The notes below the pieces were generated by a model, which saw only the letters and a list, made by a program, of their open reading frames with translations, was not told the origin of the DNA and did no database searches. Positions 22,910 through 34,700 of a stretch of 64,000 nt of DNA are shown in pieces. Position 1 is the first letter of the stretch. Every line of letters starts with the position of its first letter. The stretch is from NCBI GenBank assembly GCA_036023115.1, contig JAYKKT010000064.1, forward strand, positions 2,782,501 through 2,846,500. Reading direction: 5' to 3'. The DNA is from Brasenia schreberi. Lineage: Eukaryota; Streptophyta; Magnoliopsida; Nymphaeales; Cabombaceae. The translations under genes were made by a program, and so were the position numbers.

Positions 22910-25548
22910 TTGAAAATGGACCTGAATAAAAAGATCGAGATTGGTGTGGCTTAACCTGATTTTGACCTGGACTGAAGTGATCCGACCTGATGACCCGATT
23001 TGCCACCCGCTAATACAACCGTTGCCTCGCCGATTGAATCTCCTTTGGACGCGTAGCGGGGCTTTGAATGGTGGACTTCACCGTCAAGTCCAAAGCACGA
23101 TTACGGCCGTCCACACGTTTGTACAAGCATTCGCAGGTAGGGAAGAAGGGTGCCCGCAGCAATTTCAGATGGCGTCTTCCGCCTTTCTCCTCACAAGCAA
23201 TCTCCCAAAATGCGCCTTCTCACGAAGTCAAGGACAACACAGTTGTTTCTTCCCTCCCTCTTCGTCCCCCTCGCACCCTTTTCTCTGTTCTCTTCCTCTC
23301 GTTTCCTTCTCACACCGAAGCGGCTCTTACCCCTTCGACTCTCACTCTGAGAGAGCAAGAAGCGAACGCCGCAGAAGCTCTCTAGCGTGACCCCCAATCT
23401 GAGGATTCAGAACGCATCTTCCAAGTCCGAGCGTCCCGACAGCACGCGGGGGTCGGATTCTGATGGGGAGGCTGCCAAAGATGACAATGGTGGCTTGAAG
23501 GGGGACACTGCAATACTGGGGACCCTTCTGGCCTGGACTTTGCTTGTTGGTGTCGTTGGAGGGTTCGCGTTGGCCGGATACGTCTACAGAGAACAGATTA
23601 ACGACTTCCTCACGCAGTTTTCTGGGTTTATTTAAGGTAAGTTTCCGGCCTTCACGACTCTTTCCCCTACCTTCGTTAAACCGATTGATTTTTAGCAGTT
23701 TTTGAGCTGTTTTGGCTCGTGCGTTTTAAGAACTTTTTGTTTTAGCAAGAAGATTATGCATAGTTCCAGTTCCTTTCTGTATGATAGTGATCCTCTGGAG
23801 TGAATTCCTTTTCGTTTATGGCACATTTGTATCCTGTTCTTTAGTGAATCGAACTTCGTTTTCTATCTGAGATTGTTCTGTAGGAATTCAACGAGCCCTG
23901 TTTCAGATCAGCCTCTGTTTGTACAAGTGTAACTAGTTATTATTTGTTTTATATTCTCTGTAATGGCAGTTCTTTGAACAGGATATGGACCAGCAGGATA
24001 TGCTTTATTCGTGGCTGTTTGTGCGGGACTTGAGGTATGGTCTGCAATTTCACGTTCCTGTTTTTAAGCATAAATTTGTCAATACGAACGATATATCTTA
24101 TTTCGGATGTAAAATTGTGAAACTGTGAATTAACGTGTGAAGTGGATTGCTATTGGATAAGTTCCCAAGAGTTCACATAGAATGTGAATTTTTTTATGCT
24201 AAATTTTCTCGAAAATTCACTCCATCTTTTACATGCCAACAAGTTCATGTTTCATATCTCCAAAACTTTGCAATTATAGCCGTACAGATTTGCTGCTATT
24301 GCTTTGTACGTGTTGACACTGAAAATCGAGGTAACATGGGTAGCATGAGGAGGTACCTGACATGAGATCCAAGCTGATCAGTTATATGAAGGGGAACCGA
24401 GGTGTTGGTGTTCTGGGACAGTTAATGAACACTAAGAAGGGGATTGGGCTTATCTTCCCGGCCCTAAAACAATGGGAAGCTGAAGTTATGAGACGTGCCG
24501 ATGGAAATGAAGGGTAGCTTACATATTACCATCTCAAGAACTCTATAAAACAGAATGGAAGAGACCAATCACGACATCAATCAAAACCCATCCTTGCTTT
24601 CATTTCTTTCTACTCTTGTAACGTAGCCTTAGCTATATGTAACAACTTCATTATCATGAATGAGACAGTGGTTGGTTGCCTTCCGGACTTCTGTCTTGTT
24701 GCTCCCTTTGACAAACACGGGCTATTAGTATCAAGGGCACTGGAATATGCCTAGATTGATTCCCAGAGGCTCACAATACTCACCTGAGTCCTATCTGAAC
24801 CATTTGAAATGAAGGTCGACCTTCGTTATTAGTTTGATGCTTCTGCTTGTATGGTTTTGTCATATTGCATGAAATTTGGCAGCTGGCATCGACTGTTGCT
24901 TTTCTGATAGCCAGATATTTTGCCCTTGAGCGTATCCTGAATTTGGTGAAGGAAACAAAAAGTTCTTAGCAATTGACAAAGCCATTGGAGAAAACGGCTT
25001 CAGAGTTGTTGTTTTGTTGTGACTAAGTCCATTGCTACCTTTCTCTCTTGCATATTATCTTTATGGTCTGACTTCAGTGGAGTTTGTCCCTTATGTACTT
25101 GGAAGGTGCTATTCCTGATTCTTGCTGATTTTTCCAGTTGTGTTAAATTGAAAAGCTTTAAGCAGTAAGCCTTCAAAACCTCATAAACGATTCACTACAT
25201 GAAAACTAAGAGTCAAACTTTGAAGACGAGTAGTGAATCTGCTATATGTGTTTGTTTTTCCAGTTCAATCGAGGTGTATTATCAACTGTTTCGTTTCATC
25301 TTGTCATTTTATCAAAAATGAAGAAGGAAGAGATCAGATGCCACTACAAGTGGTTATTAATCTGCTTTTGTACATCTAATGAATCCTTAGTATTTTGATA
25401 TGGTTGACCTATAGCTACCACGGACATTGTATGGGGCATTTCCCTAAAAAATTTCAAAACTTTTCTCTTAAAATCCAATATCTTCTGTATGCAGTTGGCT
25501 TGGAAAGCTGCCTGGTACGTGGGCTTATGTCAGCGCTGGGGTATTTGG

Positions 25549-25565
25549 TCGAGCAAGCATTGTAA
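25549..25565. repeat. Target-site duplication of RTE copy 2, left
   Basis: TCGAGCAAGCATTGTAA, 17 bases, identical to 28836-28852. It includes the last 13 coding bases of a VTT-gene exon and its GTAA splice-donor start. Confidence 0.95.
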
Positions 25566-28500
25566 CACAAAACAACAACAACAACTAAGCCTTTTCCCAT
25601 ACTAGACGGGGTCGGCTACATGGATTCTTTGTTTCCACAGATCTCTATCATGTGCCATGTTAGCAGTTAACTCACAATAAGCTAGATCATTCTTTATTGT
25701 TTCTTTCCAACACTTTTGTGGTTGTCCTCTACCTCTTTTAATACTTTCCAAATTTAGTTTTTCTAACCTTCTTACAGGTTCTTCTTTTGATCTTCTTTCT
25801 ATATGTCCAAACCATCTTAAACGATGTTCTCTCATTTTATCCTCTATTGGTGCCACTCCTAATTTGTTTCTAATAACCTCATTATGTATACGGTCTTTTC
25901 TTGTATGACCACTCATCCATCTCAACATCTTCATTTCTGTCACAGACATCTTTTGTACATGTTGATGATTAACTGCCCAACACTGAGAACCATAAAACAT
26001 GGCAGGCCTAACTGCTGCTCTATAATATTTACCTTTTAATTTTAATGGTATCTTCTTATCACAAAGAATACCTAATGCTCCTCTCCATTTTAACCAACCA
26101 GCATTAATTCTATGTGTAACATCTCCATCAATTCTTCCATCACTTTGAAAAATTGACCCTAGGTATTTAAAAGTTTCCTTTTGGGGAATGCAATGTGTGC
26201 CAATTTTAATTTCTATGTCCTCTGAAGTAGCCAAATGATCAAACTTACATTCCATATATTCTGTCTTTGTTCTATTAAGTCGGAGGCCTTTGTTTTCTAA
26301 TGTTTCTCTCCATAGTTCCAATTTTCTATTAACTTTTTCCTTAGACTCCTCCACTAATACAATGTCATCTGCAAATAACATACACCAAGGTACTTCATCT
26401 TGAATATGTTTTGTTAACTCATCCATCACCGTTATAAATAAGTATGGACTTAAAGTTGATCCTTGATGTAACCCAATATTAACTTCAAAGAAGTCTGTCG
26501 TTCCTTCATGAGTTCTCACACATGTTTTTGCACCATCATACATGTCTCTTATAAGGTTAATATATGTCAATGGGATACCTCTTTTTTCCAAAGTTCTCCA
26601 AAGAACCTCCCTCGGTACCCTATCATAAGCTTTTTCTAGATCAATAAATGTCATGTGAAGGTCTTTCTTTTTTTCTCTAAAATGTTCCATAAGACGTCTC
26701 AAAAGGTGAATCGCTTCAATAGTAGATCTACCTGGCATAAATCCAAATTGGTTCTCTGTTGTACTTGATACTTGTCTTAACCTACGTTCGATAATTCTTT
26801 CCCATAATTTCATAGTATGACTCATTAACTTGATACCTCGATAATTCGCACAATTTTGAATGTCTCCCTTGTTCTTATATACGGGTATAAGTGTACTTGC
26901 TCTCCATTCCTCGGGCATCTTTTGGTTTTTTTATATTTCATTAAATAGTCTTGTGAGCCAAGTGATTCCTATTTCTCCTAGTATTTTCCAAACTTCTATA
27001 GGAATATTATCTGGTCCTACCGATTTACCACTCTTCATATGTTTAAGAGCCTCTTTGACTTCATTCTTTTGAATACGTCGGTAGAAATTGTGGTTTATAT
27101 ACTTTTCTGACTTGGCTAAATCTCCTAAACTAATACTAACATCTTTATTTTCATTAAAAAGATTATAAAAATAGTTTTTTCATCTATTTCTTATATCATC
27201 ATTTGCCACTAGAATTTTTTCATCCTCGTCTTTTATGCATCTAACATAATTAAGATCTTTAGTTTTCTTATCTCTAGCCCTAGCTATCCTAAAAATATCT
27301 CTTTCACCCTCTTTTGAGTTGAGTTTTTTATATAAGTCATCCCAAATCTTAGCTTTTGCTTCACTAACGGCCTTTTTTGCTTCCTTCTTTGCTTTCTTAT
27401 AAGCTTCTAAAGTTTCACTAGTTTTCTTAGCATAATGTAATTTGTAACATGCCCTCTTTGCCTTGATTTTATTTTGTACTACTTCACTCCACCACCAAGC
27501 TTCTTTTTGTGCCGGTACACCTCCCTTAGATACCCCTAACACATCTTCGCCACTTTCCTAATATGTATAGCCATATTGTTCCACATATCAGAGGGTGTAC
27601 CAACATAATTCCAAACATCTCCTTGAAGGACTTTCTGTTTAAATATATCTTCTTTCTCGCTTTTGAGGTTCCACCATTTAGTCCGAATAGCTCGATGCAC
27701 TCTTTTCTTCTTTGTCCATTTTTTTATTTGTAAATCCATAACTAAAAGTCGATGTTGGGTGGTTAAGTTTTCTCCTGGAATTACCTTACAATCTTTACAA
27801 CACGCTCTATCTTTTTTTCTACAAATAAAGTAATCAATTTGTGTTTGCGATAAGCCACTCTTATAAGTAATTAAATGTTCATCTCTTTTTTTGAAGATTG
27901 TATTAACTATAAAGAGATCAAATGACATAGCAAAATTTAAAATCTCCCTACCTTCCTCGTTTATATCCCCATAACCAAAGTTTCCATGAATCCCTTGATA
28001 TCCTAATGCCTCTTTACCGACATGTCCATTTAAATCTCCTCCTAAACAAATCATCTCCCTTTGTGGAATCTTTTGAAACACCTTATCTAACTCTTCCCAA
28101 AAAACTGTCTTTATACTATCTTCTAGTCCTACTTGGGGTGCGTAAGCACAAACTATATTCAAAACCTCTACTCCTAATACTAATTTCAATGTCATGATTC
28201 GGTCACCATATCGTTGTATGTCTACTACACTCTCCTTTAAATCTTTATTTATGATAATACCAACTCCGTTTTGGGCCTTTTCTTTACCTGAGTACCATAA
28301 TTTAAAACCTGTATCCTCTATCTCCTTTGCTTTTTCTCCAACCCATTTTGTCTCTTGTAAACATAGAATATGAATCTTTCTCCGAATCATAGTATCTACC
28401 ACCTCCATTAACTTACCCGATAATGTTCCGATATTTCAAGAACCAATACGAATCTTATTATCTAGGACTAGCTTCCTTACCCCCCACATCCGTCCATAAT

Positions 28501-28835
28501 CAAAATGCGGAGACCCTCTCTGAAAATTTTTCACTACATTCGGGCGGCAATGTAGCGGGACTAACTTCTTTACCCACACCCGTCCATGATGTGGGAACCC
28601 TCTCTGCAATTGATTCACTACATTCGGGCAAAAATGTAGTGGCCCTTGTTTACTTCTTACTGCATTCGGGCTCTGCAGCACGTCGCTAGGCAGGGACGCC
28701 CCAAAGCAATGCTCATAATTTTTGTAATCCATGTTGTAGAAATCCGACGAAGTTTTACGCTGGCTGTCGGAAGCCTAACACAACCCTCCTCCTTTATTCG
28801 GGCTTGGGACCGGCAATGCAAGGGTGATCCCTTAT
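25566..28835 (-). mobile_element. RTE-type LINE, copy 2, near full length
   Basis: A 3.27-kb non-LTR element with exact 17-bp flanking duplications. In coding order on the minus strand: 28732-28436 (begins MDYKNYEHCFG), endonuclease 28408-27536 (CLQETKW, GGDLNGHVG, SQTQIDYF blocks), linker 27542-27180 and reverse transcriptase 26918-25602. The last keeps [17 protein letters not shown] and the C-terminal RWFGHIERR and ADPV ends. It ends in a (TTG)n tail, seen here as CAACAACAACAA at 25569-25584. Breaks: TGG to TGA at 28436-28438 and 27180-27182, TAA in place of TGG at 26931-26933, and a 1-base loss near 27540. These few lesions suggest a young but now inactive copy. It sits antisense in the VTT pseudogene and is the best local reference for the family. 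Confidence 0.92.
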
Positions 28836-28852
28836 TCGAGCAAGCATTGTAA
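28836..28852. repeat. Target-site duplication of RTE copy 2, right
   Basis: Identical to 25549-25565. Here the donor continues GTAAGTAG, the better match to a plant 5' splice site, so this side carries the original exon/intron boundary. Confidence 0.95.
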
Positions 28853-28983
28853 GTAGCACATAAATTTGCGGGAAGTGTTTGCCACTTTGCTTAACATTGA
28901 AATTGTATGTGTTCACAGGTCTATTCTTAGAATGTAATACTACTTGGGTGGTTATCTGTTTTTATGCTGATGGATGCTGATAT

Positions 28984-29122
28984 CAGTGGCGGATCTAGAA
29001 AATAGTGTTAGGGGGCATGTATCTCAAGCTTGTATTCAACTGTAATGGTATCTTTTACATTGAAATCTCAACATTTCAAGGGGGGCTGCTGCCCCCCAGC
29101 CTTCTACGTAGATCCGCCACTG
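28984..29122. mobile_element. hAT-type MITE with 8-bp target duplication
   Basis: A 139-bp element with ends CAGTGGCGGATCTAGAA and TAGATCCGCCACTG. It is flanked by GCTGATAT at 28976-28983 and 29123-29130. The 8-bp duplication and CA..TG ends fit the hAT superfamily. It lies in an intron of the VTT pseudogene. Confidence 0.88.
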
Positions 29123-29344
29123 GCTGATATTAGTGTTATTTATGAAGCCACATTCAAAAACCATGTGGTTTGATGATTCTGATTTTAGCTTGTTTATCTA
29201 AAGTGTTTCTTGGAAGTCTTTTGATTTTCGGAAAGAATTCAACCGGCAACATATCAATGAGGTTATAGCTTCTACATACAAAAAAATCTAGGATGAAGAG
29301 GAGGGGCGTTTCTTGAAAAAATTTTGTTGAATTAGTTTGAGCTT

Positions 29345-29541
29345 GGGATAAAATAAGGGGAAATCATTTAAGATGGTTTGGACACGTAGAAAGATGACCA
29401 AAGGATGCTCTCGTAAGAAGATATGAAAAATTAGATTATGAAAATGTTAAAAGAGGAAGAGGATGACCACAAAAGTGTTGGAAAGAAACTATAAAGAATG
29501 ATGTAGTTTATATTGAGTTAACTGCTAGCATGGCATTTCTA
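29345..29541 (+). mobile_element. RTE 3' fragment, decayed
   Basis: Matches the end of the reverse-transcriptase ORF. 'aatcatttaagatggtttgg' corresponds to HRLRWFGH, then 'ggaagaggatgaccacaaaa' to GRGRPQK, and 'ttaactgctagcatggca' to LTANMA. In-frame stops are present. It lies in a VTT-pseudogene intron, sense to the pseudogene. Confidence 0.75.
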
Positions 29542-30585
29542 TGCTAGCATAGATTCCATTTCTCTATATCATTTCAATGGCGTGAACCTGCGCTAGATTA
29601 TTGCCTATATAATTGTAGTCTTCAAATTAATTGGATCAACAAATCTTGAAATTTTATTGTTCCTGTGAAGTATGTCTAATAGATGCATGGTTTGTTATGG
29701 CCAATGTACATTTTTCATTCATATAGCTTATCGTGTATGTATAGCCTATTCGTCATTGGCTATCAGCATATTAGTTGCTTTAAAGCATATTTCAGAAACT
29801 CACACCTAACCACTAAATCAATGCATTGCTCAATTAAGCATTCATTTGAAAAGATTGGAAGACACCAACACGGTTACCTGTAAAACACAGCCTTTTCCTA
29901 CCATACTTGGTAGCTTGCATGTTCAAGGTATAAGAAAGTTGAAATTGTGAAAGAGCGTGTATGTATCTATCAATGTAATAAACAAAAAGTCAAAAACAAA
30001 ATTCTGGAAAAGAAACCTTGAAATAAAAGTGAGTGAAAATGAACTCCCTAGCATTTATAAATTTAAGTTTTCTTAGCTAATTGCAGAAAAAACTAAGCGA
30101 AGTTTTTAAATGCTTGACAGTAGCAAAATGTCAGCAAAGAACTTGATTTTAAGTTGAGTCTTACGTGATATATCAAGATACCTAATTTTTTAGTTGTTTT
30201 AGTGAAAGTTTGGAACTATTTATACGTTTGGCTTTTTTTCGTCATATATTTTCCCATAGGTCATACAGCGTGGTACAATCAGATCTTATACTTCGTTGTC
30301 TTCCAGCAAGAAGAATCAGGTGCTGATTTATCAGGAGGAAATGGGCAGTTATTGACTCTTGGCCTCAGCCTACTAGTAACATTGCTTTGGCAGCAACATA
30401 TGTGACGAGACTTGCCAAGGTAGAGTTTGTGCAAAATCCTTGTAATAAGTCGAGAGTTTATTATATCATCTCTCTCTCTGTGCACATTGATGTTCTGTGG
30501 TGATTTTATCTTCAGCCTTTGTGAAGGCTTTCGTAGTTACCTGCTGCTGGTGTTATTGCAGGATGCTGTAAAGGATATAGAGTAG

Positions 30586-31475
30586 CCAAGTAGCAGGGGC
30601 TTGTTCAATTTTCATGGTGTATATAACTGCCTCCAAGTCCATCATTGTTTTGTACATTCTGTAAAAGTAGTGAATCTATTTAGTGATTGAAAATGAACCC
30701 AGCAATTTTATTTTGCTGGTTGATCTTTTAAACTGGGGGCTTTGAGGAGCCGATAATCGTCCCACATCTTATTTCAATGAGAAAATATAGAATGAACCAC
30801 CATCAGCTTTTCATTTCCCTCGTTGCAATACCGATGCTTCCCGGAGATCGGGCTGGTAAGATAGCCAAAGAAACCAAACAGGAGCAGCTGTTCATGGCTT
30901 GTTCGTCAACTCAAGATCTTGGTCGTGTTGTCTCATTAGCTAGTTGAGCTGAACATGATGTGAGTCGAGCTGAGTTGGAGGAGTTGGTCGCTAAAGTTGT
31001 AAGATATTATTTTGAGAAGACTTGATTCATAGATTATAGATCAAGTAAAATTTATTGCGAACTGAAAACTTGTAAGATCTATTTTTCATACAATTTTCTT
31101 GGGAAAACGAAAGATTTGATCATTTGATCACATTACACCACTCGGTTTGTTGGGTTAAGATTGGTTTTGTTCAACATATATGTCCACACTAATAGGAGTG
31201 AAGCGAACAAGTATACAAGCTTAATAACCCATCTGGTGCTTGATTCTTTTAGATCACAAGAACAGCTCATCATGAGACGATCCGGTGCCAAACCATGGGA
31301 CTGGTAAGCTTGGTTCACTTTTGAGCCACACCAAAGGCCTCCCTCCCAGTCACCTGGCTAAGTGTTCAACTCAAAAGGATGTCCAAGTTCGGTAGCCATA
31401 ACCTTGATAGTAGTCTACGTAACCTCAAACCCCACCTTGCAAAATCCCAAAACTAAAAAACCTCCCTTCAAGCAC

Positions 31476-31516
<41 letters not shown>

Positions 31517-31785
31517 GAGGTTGCTCTTGCACCAAAATTGCGAGCAGGGCTGTAGGAGGAAAAAATGAACATAGAATTTATTACCTTGAACCTATTCAAA
31601 TGACAAATGGCAATAATAGACTAGGATTTTCATGTTGCCGAAAATAACACATCATATCATTTTGTAGCATCAGCAGAAAATCTGCAAACTCAATCAGCTG
31701 CACAACATGCAAACTTGTTCGTCTCCGTGGCACTCAAAAAGGGGAAGTGTGACTCTTGTGTCAATGAAAAATGGGAGCACCATGG
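30586..31785. other. Intergenic DNA between VTT pseudogene and SEC23
   Basis: The first part is the probable 3' UTR of the VTT pseudogene. A (CT)n(CA)n tract lies at 31476-31516. Nothing else recognised; the last 200 bases are the expected SEC23 3' UTR on the minus strand. Confidence 0.35.
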
Positions 31786-34700
31786 CTAACTCGGTTCCGG
31801 AGGCACCAACTTCAGGCTGCGCATCCACTCACAGAAGCTGGGATCGTCGAAATGGAGAAAACTGCTCTTTAGCTTGGTTCTCTGTTCAGGTGTTAATCTG
31901 GACAGCTGAGGAAACCTTGCCTCCTGCACAAATGACATGAACCGGTCATTCCAATTTCAACCTTGAACTTTCAGTTCATATGAAAAACCCTCGATCAATA
32001 CTTTCCAATTAATTTCAAAGAAACTGCAAACTACGGATTCCATAGATAAGGCGGCTACTTCGTAGTCCAGTAAGCAAACGTTTTTTCTAAATTGGAAAAG
32101 GACAAAATCCACACTGAGGCAACCTATAGATTAGAATGATGCCTAAAAACAGGATGGTATTATCTTTGTTCTTTATCTAGGAGATTAACGCAGCTTTCTC
32201 TCATATTGGGTTTCAAAATTCTCATTTTTCGTTTGCATTAATTGAAATGGAGATGCCAATGACCTGACACGAAACAACTGTCCATTATTTACACAAAATA
32301 AAACTTACAGACCGATCAATATACTTCAACGAACTATAACATAATCTCGGTTGTATTTGTGACCCTTAAATACAATATATATATACTTCAACGAAGAGTT
32401 GCGATCAAGCAAAACAAACAAGAGTTTGATCGTGCTTAGACTTATGTGATGCAGATGAATGGCATTTCCCATGGTATCATCCAAAACTAACATTATAATA
32501 TTGATTTCTCACACCTGTAGGCTGCTTTGGGACTTGGAAGTACTCCTGCACATCTTTTATAGAATTTAAATACAAATGCTGTTCACAGATAGCTTGCAGA
32601 AGCTCCCCACTGATATGCATGGCCACCTTGGTTTTCGCCATTTTGGACAAGAATCTTGGAATGCAATACTGTTCGCTGCAGTAATGGTGATTGCATAAAG
32701 AGTGCTGGGAGAGGAAACTGAACTGTTGGGCAGGAACGATGATGATGACACCAATGCGATGGATACTTCAGGTTATAGGTATGAAGGTGATTGCTACGGT
32801 GGAATTAACCTCAGTAAATCAGCAAGGCCCTGATGGAAGCGAGGTTGACCATGAGATGGTGGCAGTGGTGATGCAGTTGAAAGAGTTTGGTTGTTTAATG
32901 TGCAAGCGGCAGAGGTGGCTTGGCTAGGGACCGAGGTGAATTACGCATAACTCAGAACAGCAGAACCGAGTAACAGTATTTTCAACTAGATAGGTGAATT
33001 ACTCATTGATCATCCTCAAAATATACACCACTGTACTCCATTTTAACTGAAATATTCAAGCACCTCTAGTCGTTTATTGTTATAAACTCTCACCTTTCTT
33101 CCCTTGGTATGCGTTTTAGGATTTCACAATAATAACTCCCCGTGCACGGTTGTGGAAGTGGAGGTGGATTCCCGCTGGAAGCCACAGTTACGGTGATTGT
33201 AGACATACCGTGACAGCAAGAGGGGAAGAAGGGTCAAAAATGAAAGGAAACGGCACAGCTACTTAAAATAAGCTTATATGTATTTTAGGATAACATAAGA
33301 ACGAGATAATCAAGCAGTCAACAAATGATTCATGCTGAAAGTAAGTACTTGAGCTCCATTTATGGTAACAGATAATATGAATGCTTGTTTATTATAAATA
33401 CAACCATATGCCACCTAGGTTTTCCATGTACTAAACTCAATAAAGAGACATCATTTTGAAACTTTAGGGAACAACAAAACCCAAAAGTGTAACCAAATTG
33501 ATTTACAACATCAGAAACACACCATCGCTTCAGGCATAAATGGCACAGAGAAGGCCAACCCAGTTGACAGGTAGGAAAAAGAACTGTTGCAAGAAACAAG
33601 AATAAAGGGAATACAACCAGTACCTGTTCGTAAGCAGGATCCTTGTGTGCTGGTATAAGGCGAGAAACAAAGTAACGAGCCTGGGAGCTCCCTTCCTGTG
33701 ATCAAAGTAACAGAAAGCGAGCATATCAACGATGTCCTCAGCACCTTAAGGCTTAAGGCTTAAGGTCAGAGAGAAAAAGTAAAATGCGCCAGACAGCAAA
33801 ACGTCTTAGAAAAGCTAATGCATAAAACAGGGATGAAGCCAGAAATTTTGAGGGGTTGGGAACAACAAGTGCAATTTCTAAATCTTTGGGGTTCCATAGC
33901 ACCTCAAATGCCGAGACAAAATTAACATTGGAATTATGATGAAATCAAGGTAAAGATCAGGAACAAACTTTGAAAGCAAGAATGCGAGGAGCAGGAAACC
34001 GTTGTTCAGTAAGCTCCTCTGCAAGTGTCCTACAGGCTGCTAAAGCTGCAGCACATCTGGCTTCCTGAGAGACAAGATCAGCACCCTGAAACCGTAATGC
34101 AACAATCAGCACCTCAAATCCATAATTAATACAGAAGGTTTAGATTTATTTTAAAAGCTAAGGTGAGATTTTTTGTACCAAAAAAGGGCAGCTGTACCTT
34201 AAACATTCAACAAAGCAAGCTTGTGTTACTTGAATACGCATAGAATTGAGTATAACTAGAGGAAAGAAAATGCCATTCTATGGCCTCCAAAGTAATTATA
34301 CTAGATTATTTTGGAAGCAACCGCATGATATCAGAAACAACGCCAAGCAGTTAGCAGACAATAGTAAAGACTCCCTATGCATATGTTCTTTGTAAGTTTC
34401 CAGAACACCCTTCAAAAGACAATAGTAAAGACTGCCTCAGTTACAGCCTCCAACCTCAGCTTAAAGTAAGAATCATGTAAGAAAACAACTTACTGATGAA
34501 GAAGAGTATGGAAACACAAAGTTCTGGGGCATATTATCATCAGATATAGAGAGGTGAGGCAGAAATCTCTGGCATGGGTTAATAGTAAAAGATAGGATTT
34601 TCCCAGCTTTTTTTTAGTAGAAAGTTTAGCAAATCTATCACCTATAGTTGAATGAATTCAACTGCAAAATTTGGGTGCTGACTCTGTAGTCGAGATAGAC

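Larger units (their letters stand above)
23169..30585 (+). pseudogene. Broken chloroplast VTT/SNARE-associated (TMEM64/TVP38-type) membrane protein gene
   Basis: Exons recognised: 23169-23636 (transit-peptide-like start MASSAFLLTSN, later LLAWTLLVGVVGGFALAGYV), 23982-24034 (GYGPAGYALFVAVCAGLE), 24883-25106 (STVAFLIARYFALERI ... LYGLTSVEFVPYVLG), 25495-25561 (WLGKLPGTWAYVSAGVFGRA), 30307-30419 (EESGADLSGGNGQLLTLGLS) and 30562-30585 (DAVKDIE, stop). The order and splice phases match the plant VTT/DedA-like chloroplast proteins. Lesions: a frame change between the transit region and VTPNL near 23387; TAA where GAA is expected at 23633; the expected exon with the IPAIPLTM-type segment between 24034 and 24883 was not found; a 1-base loss near 24951; TGA where CGA is expected near 25020; a 2-base shift near 30382; and an RTE LINE inserted at the 25561 exon end. 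Each lesion is read against family memory, not an alignment. Confidence 0.8.
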
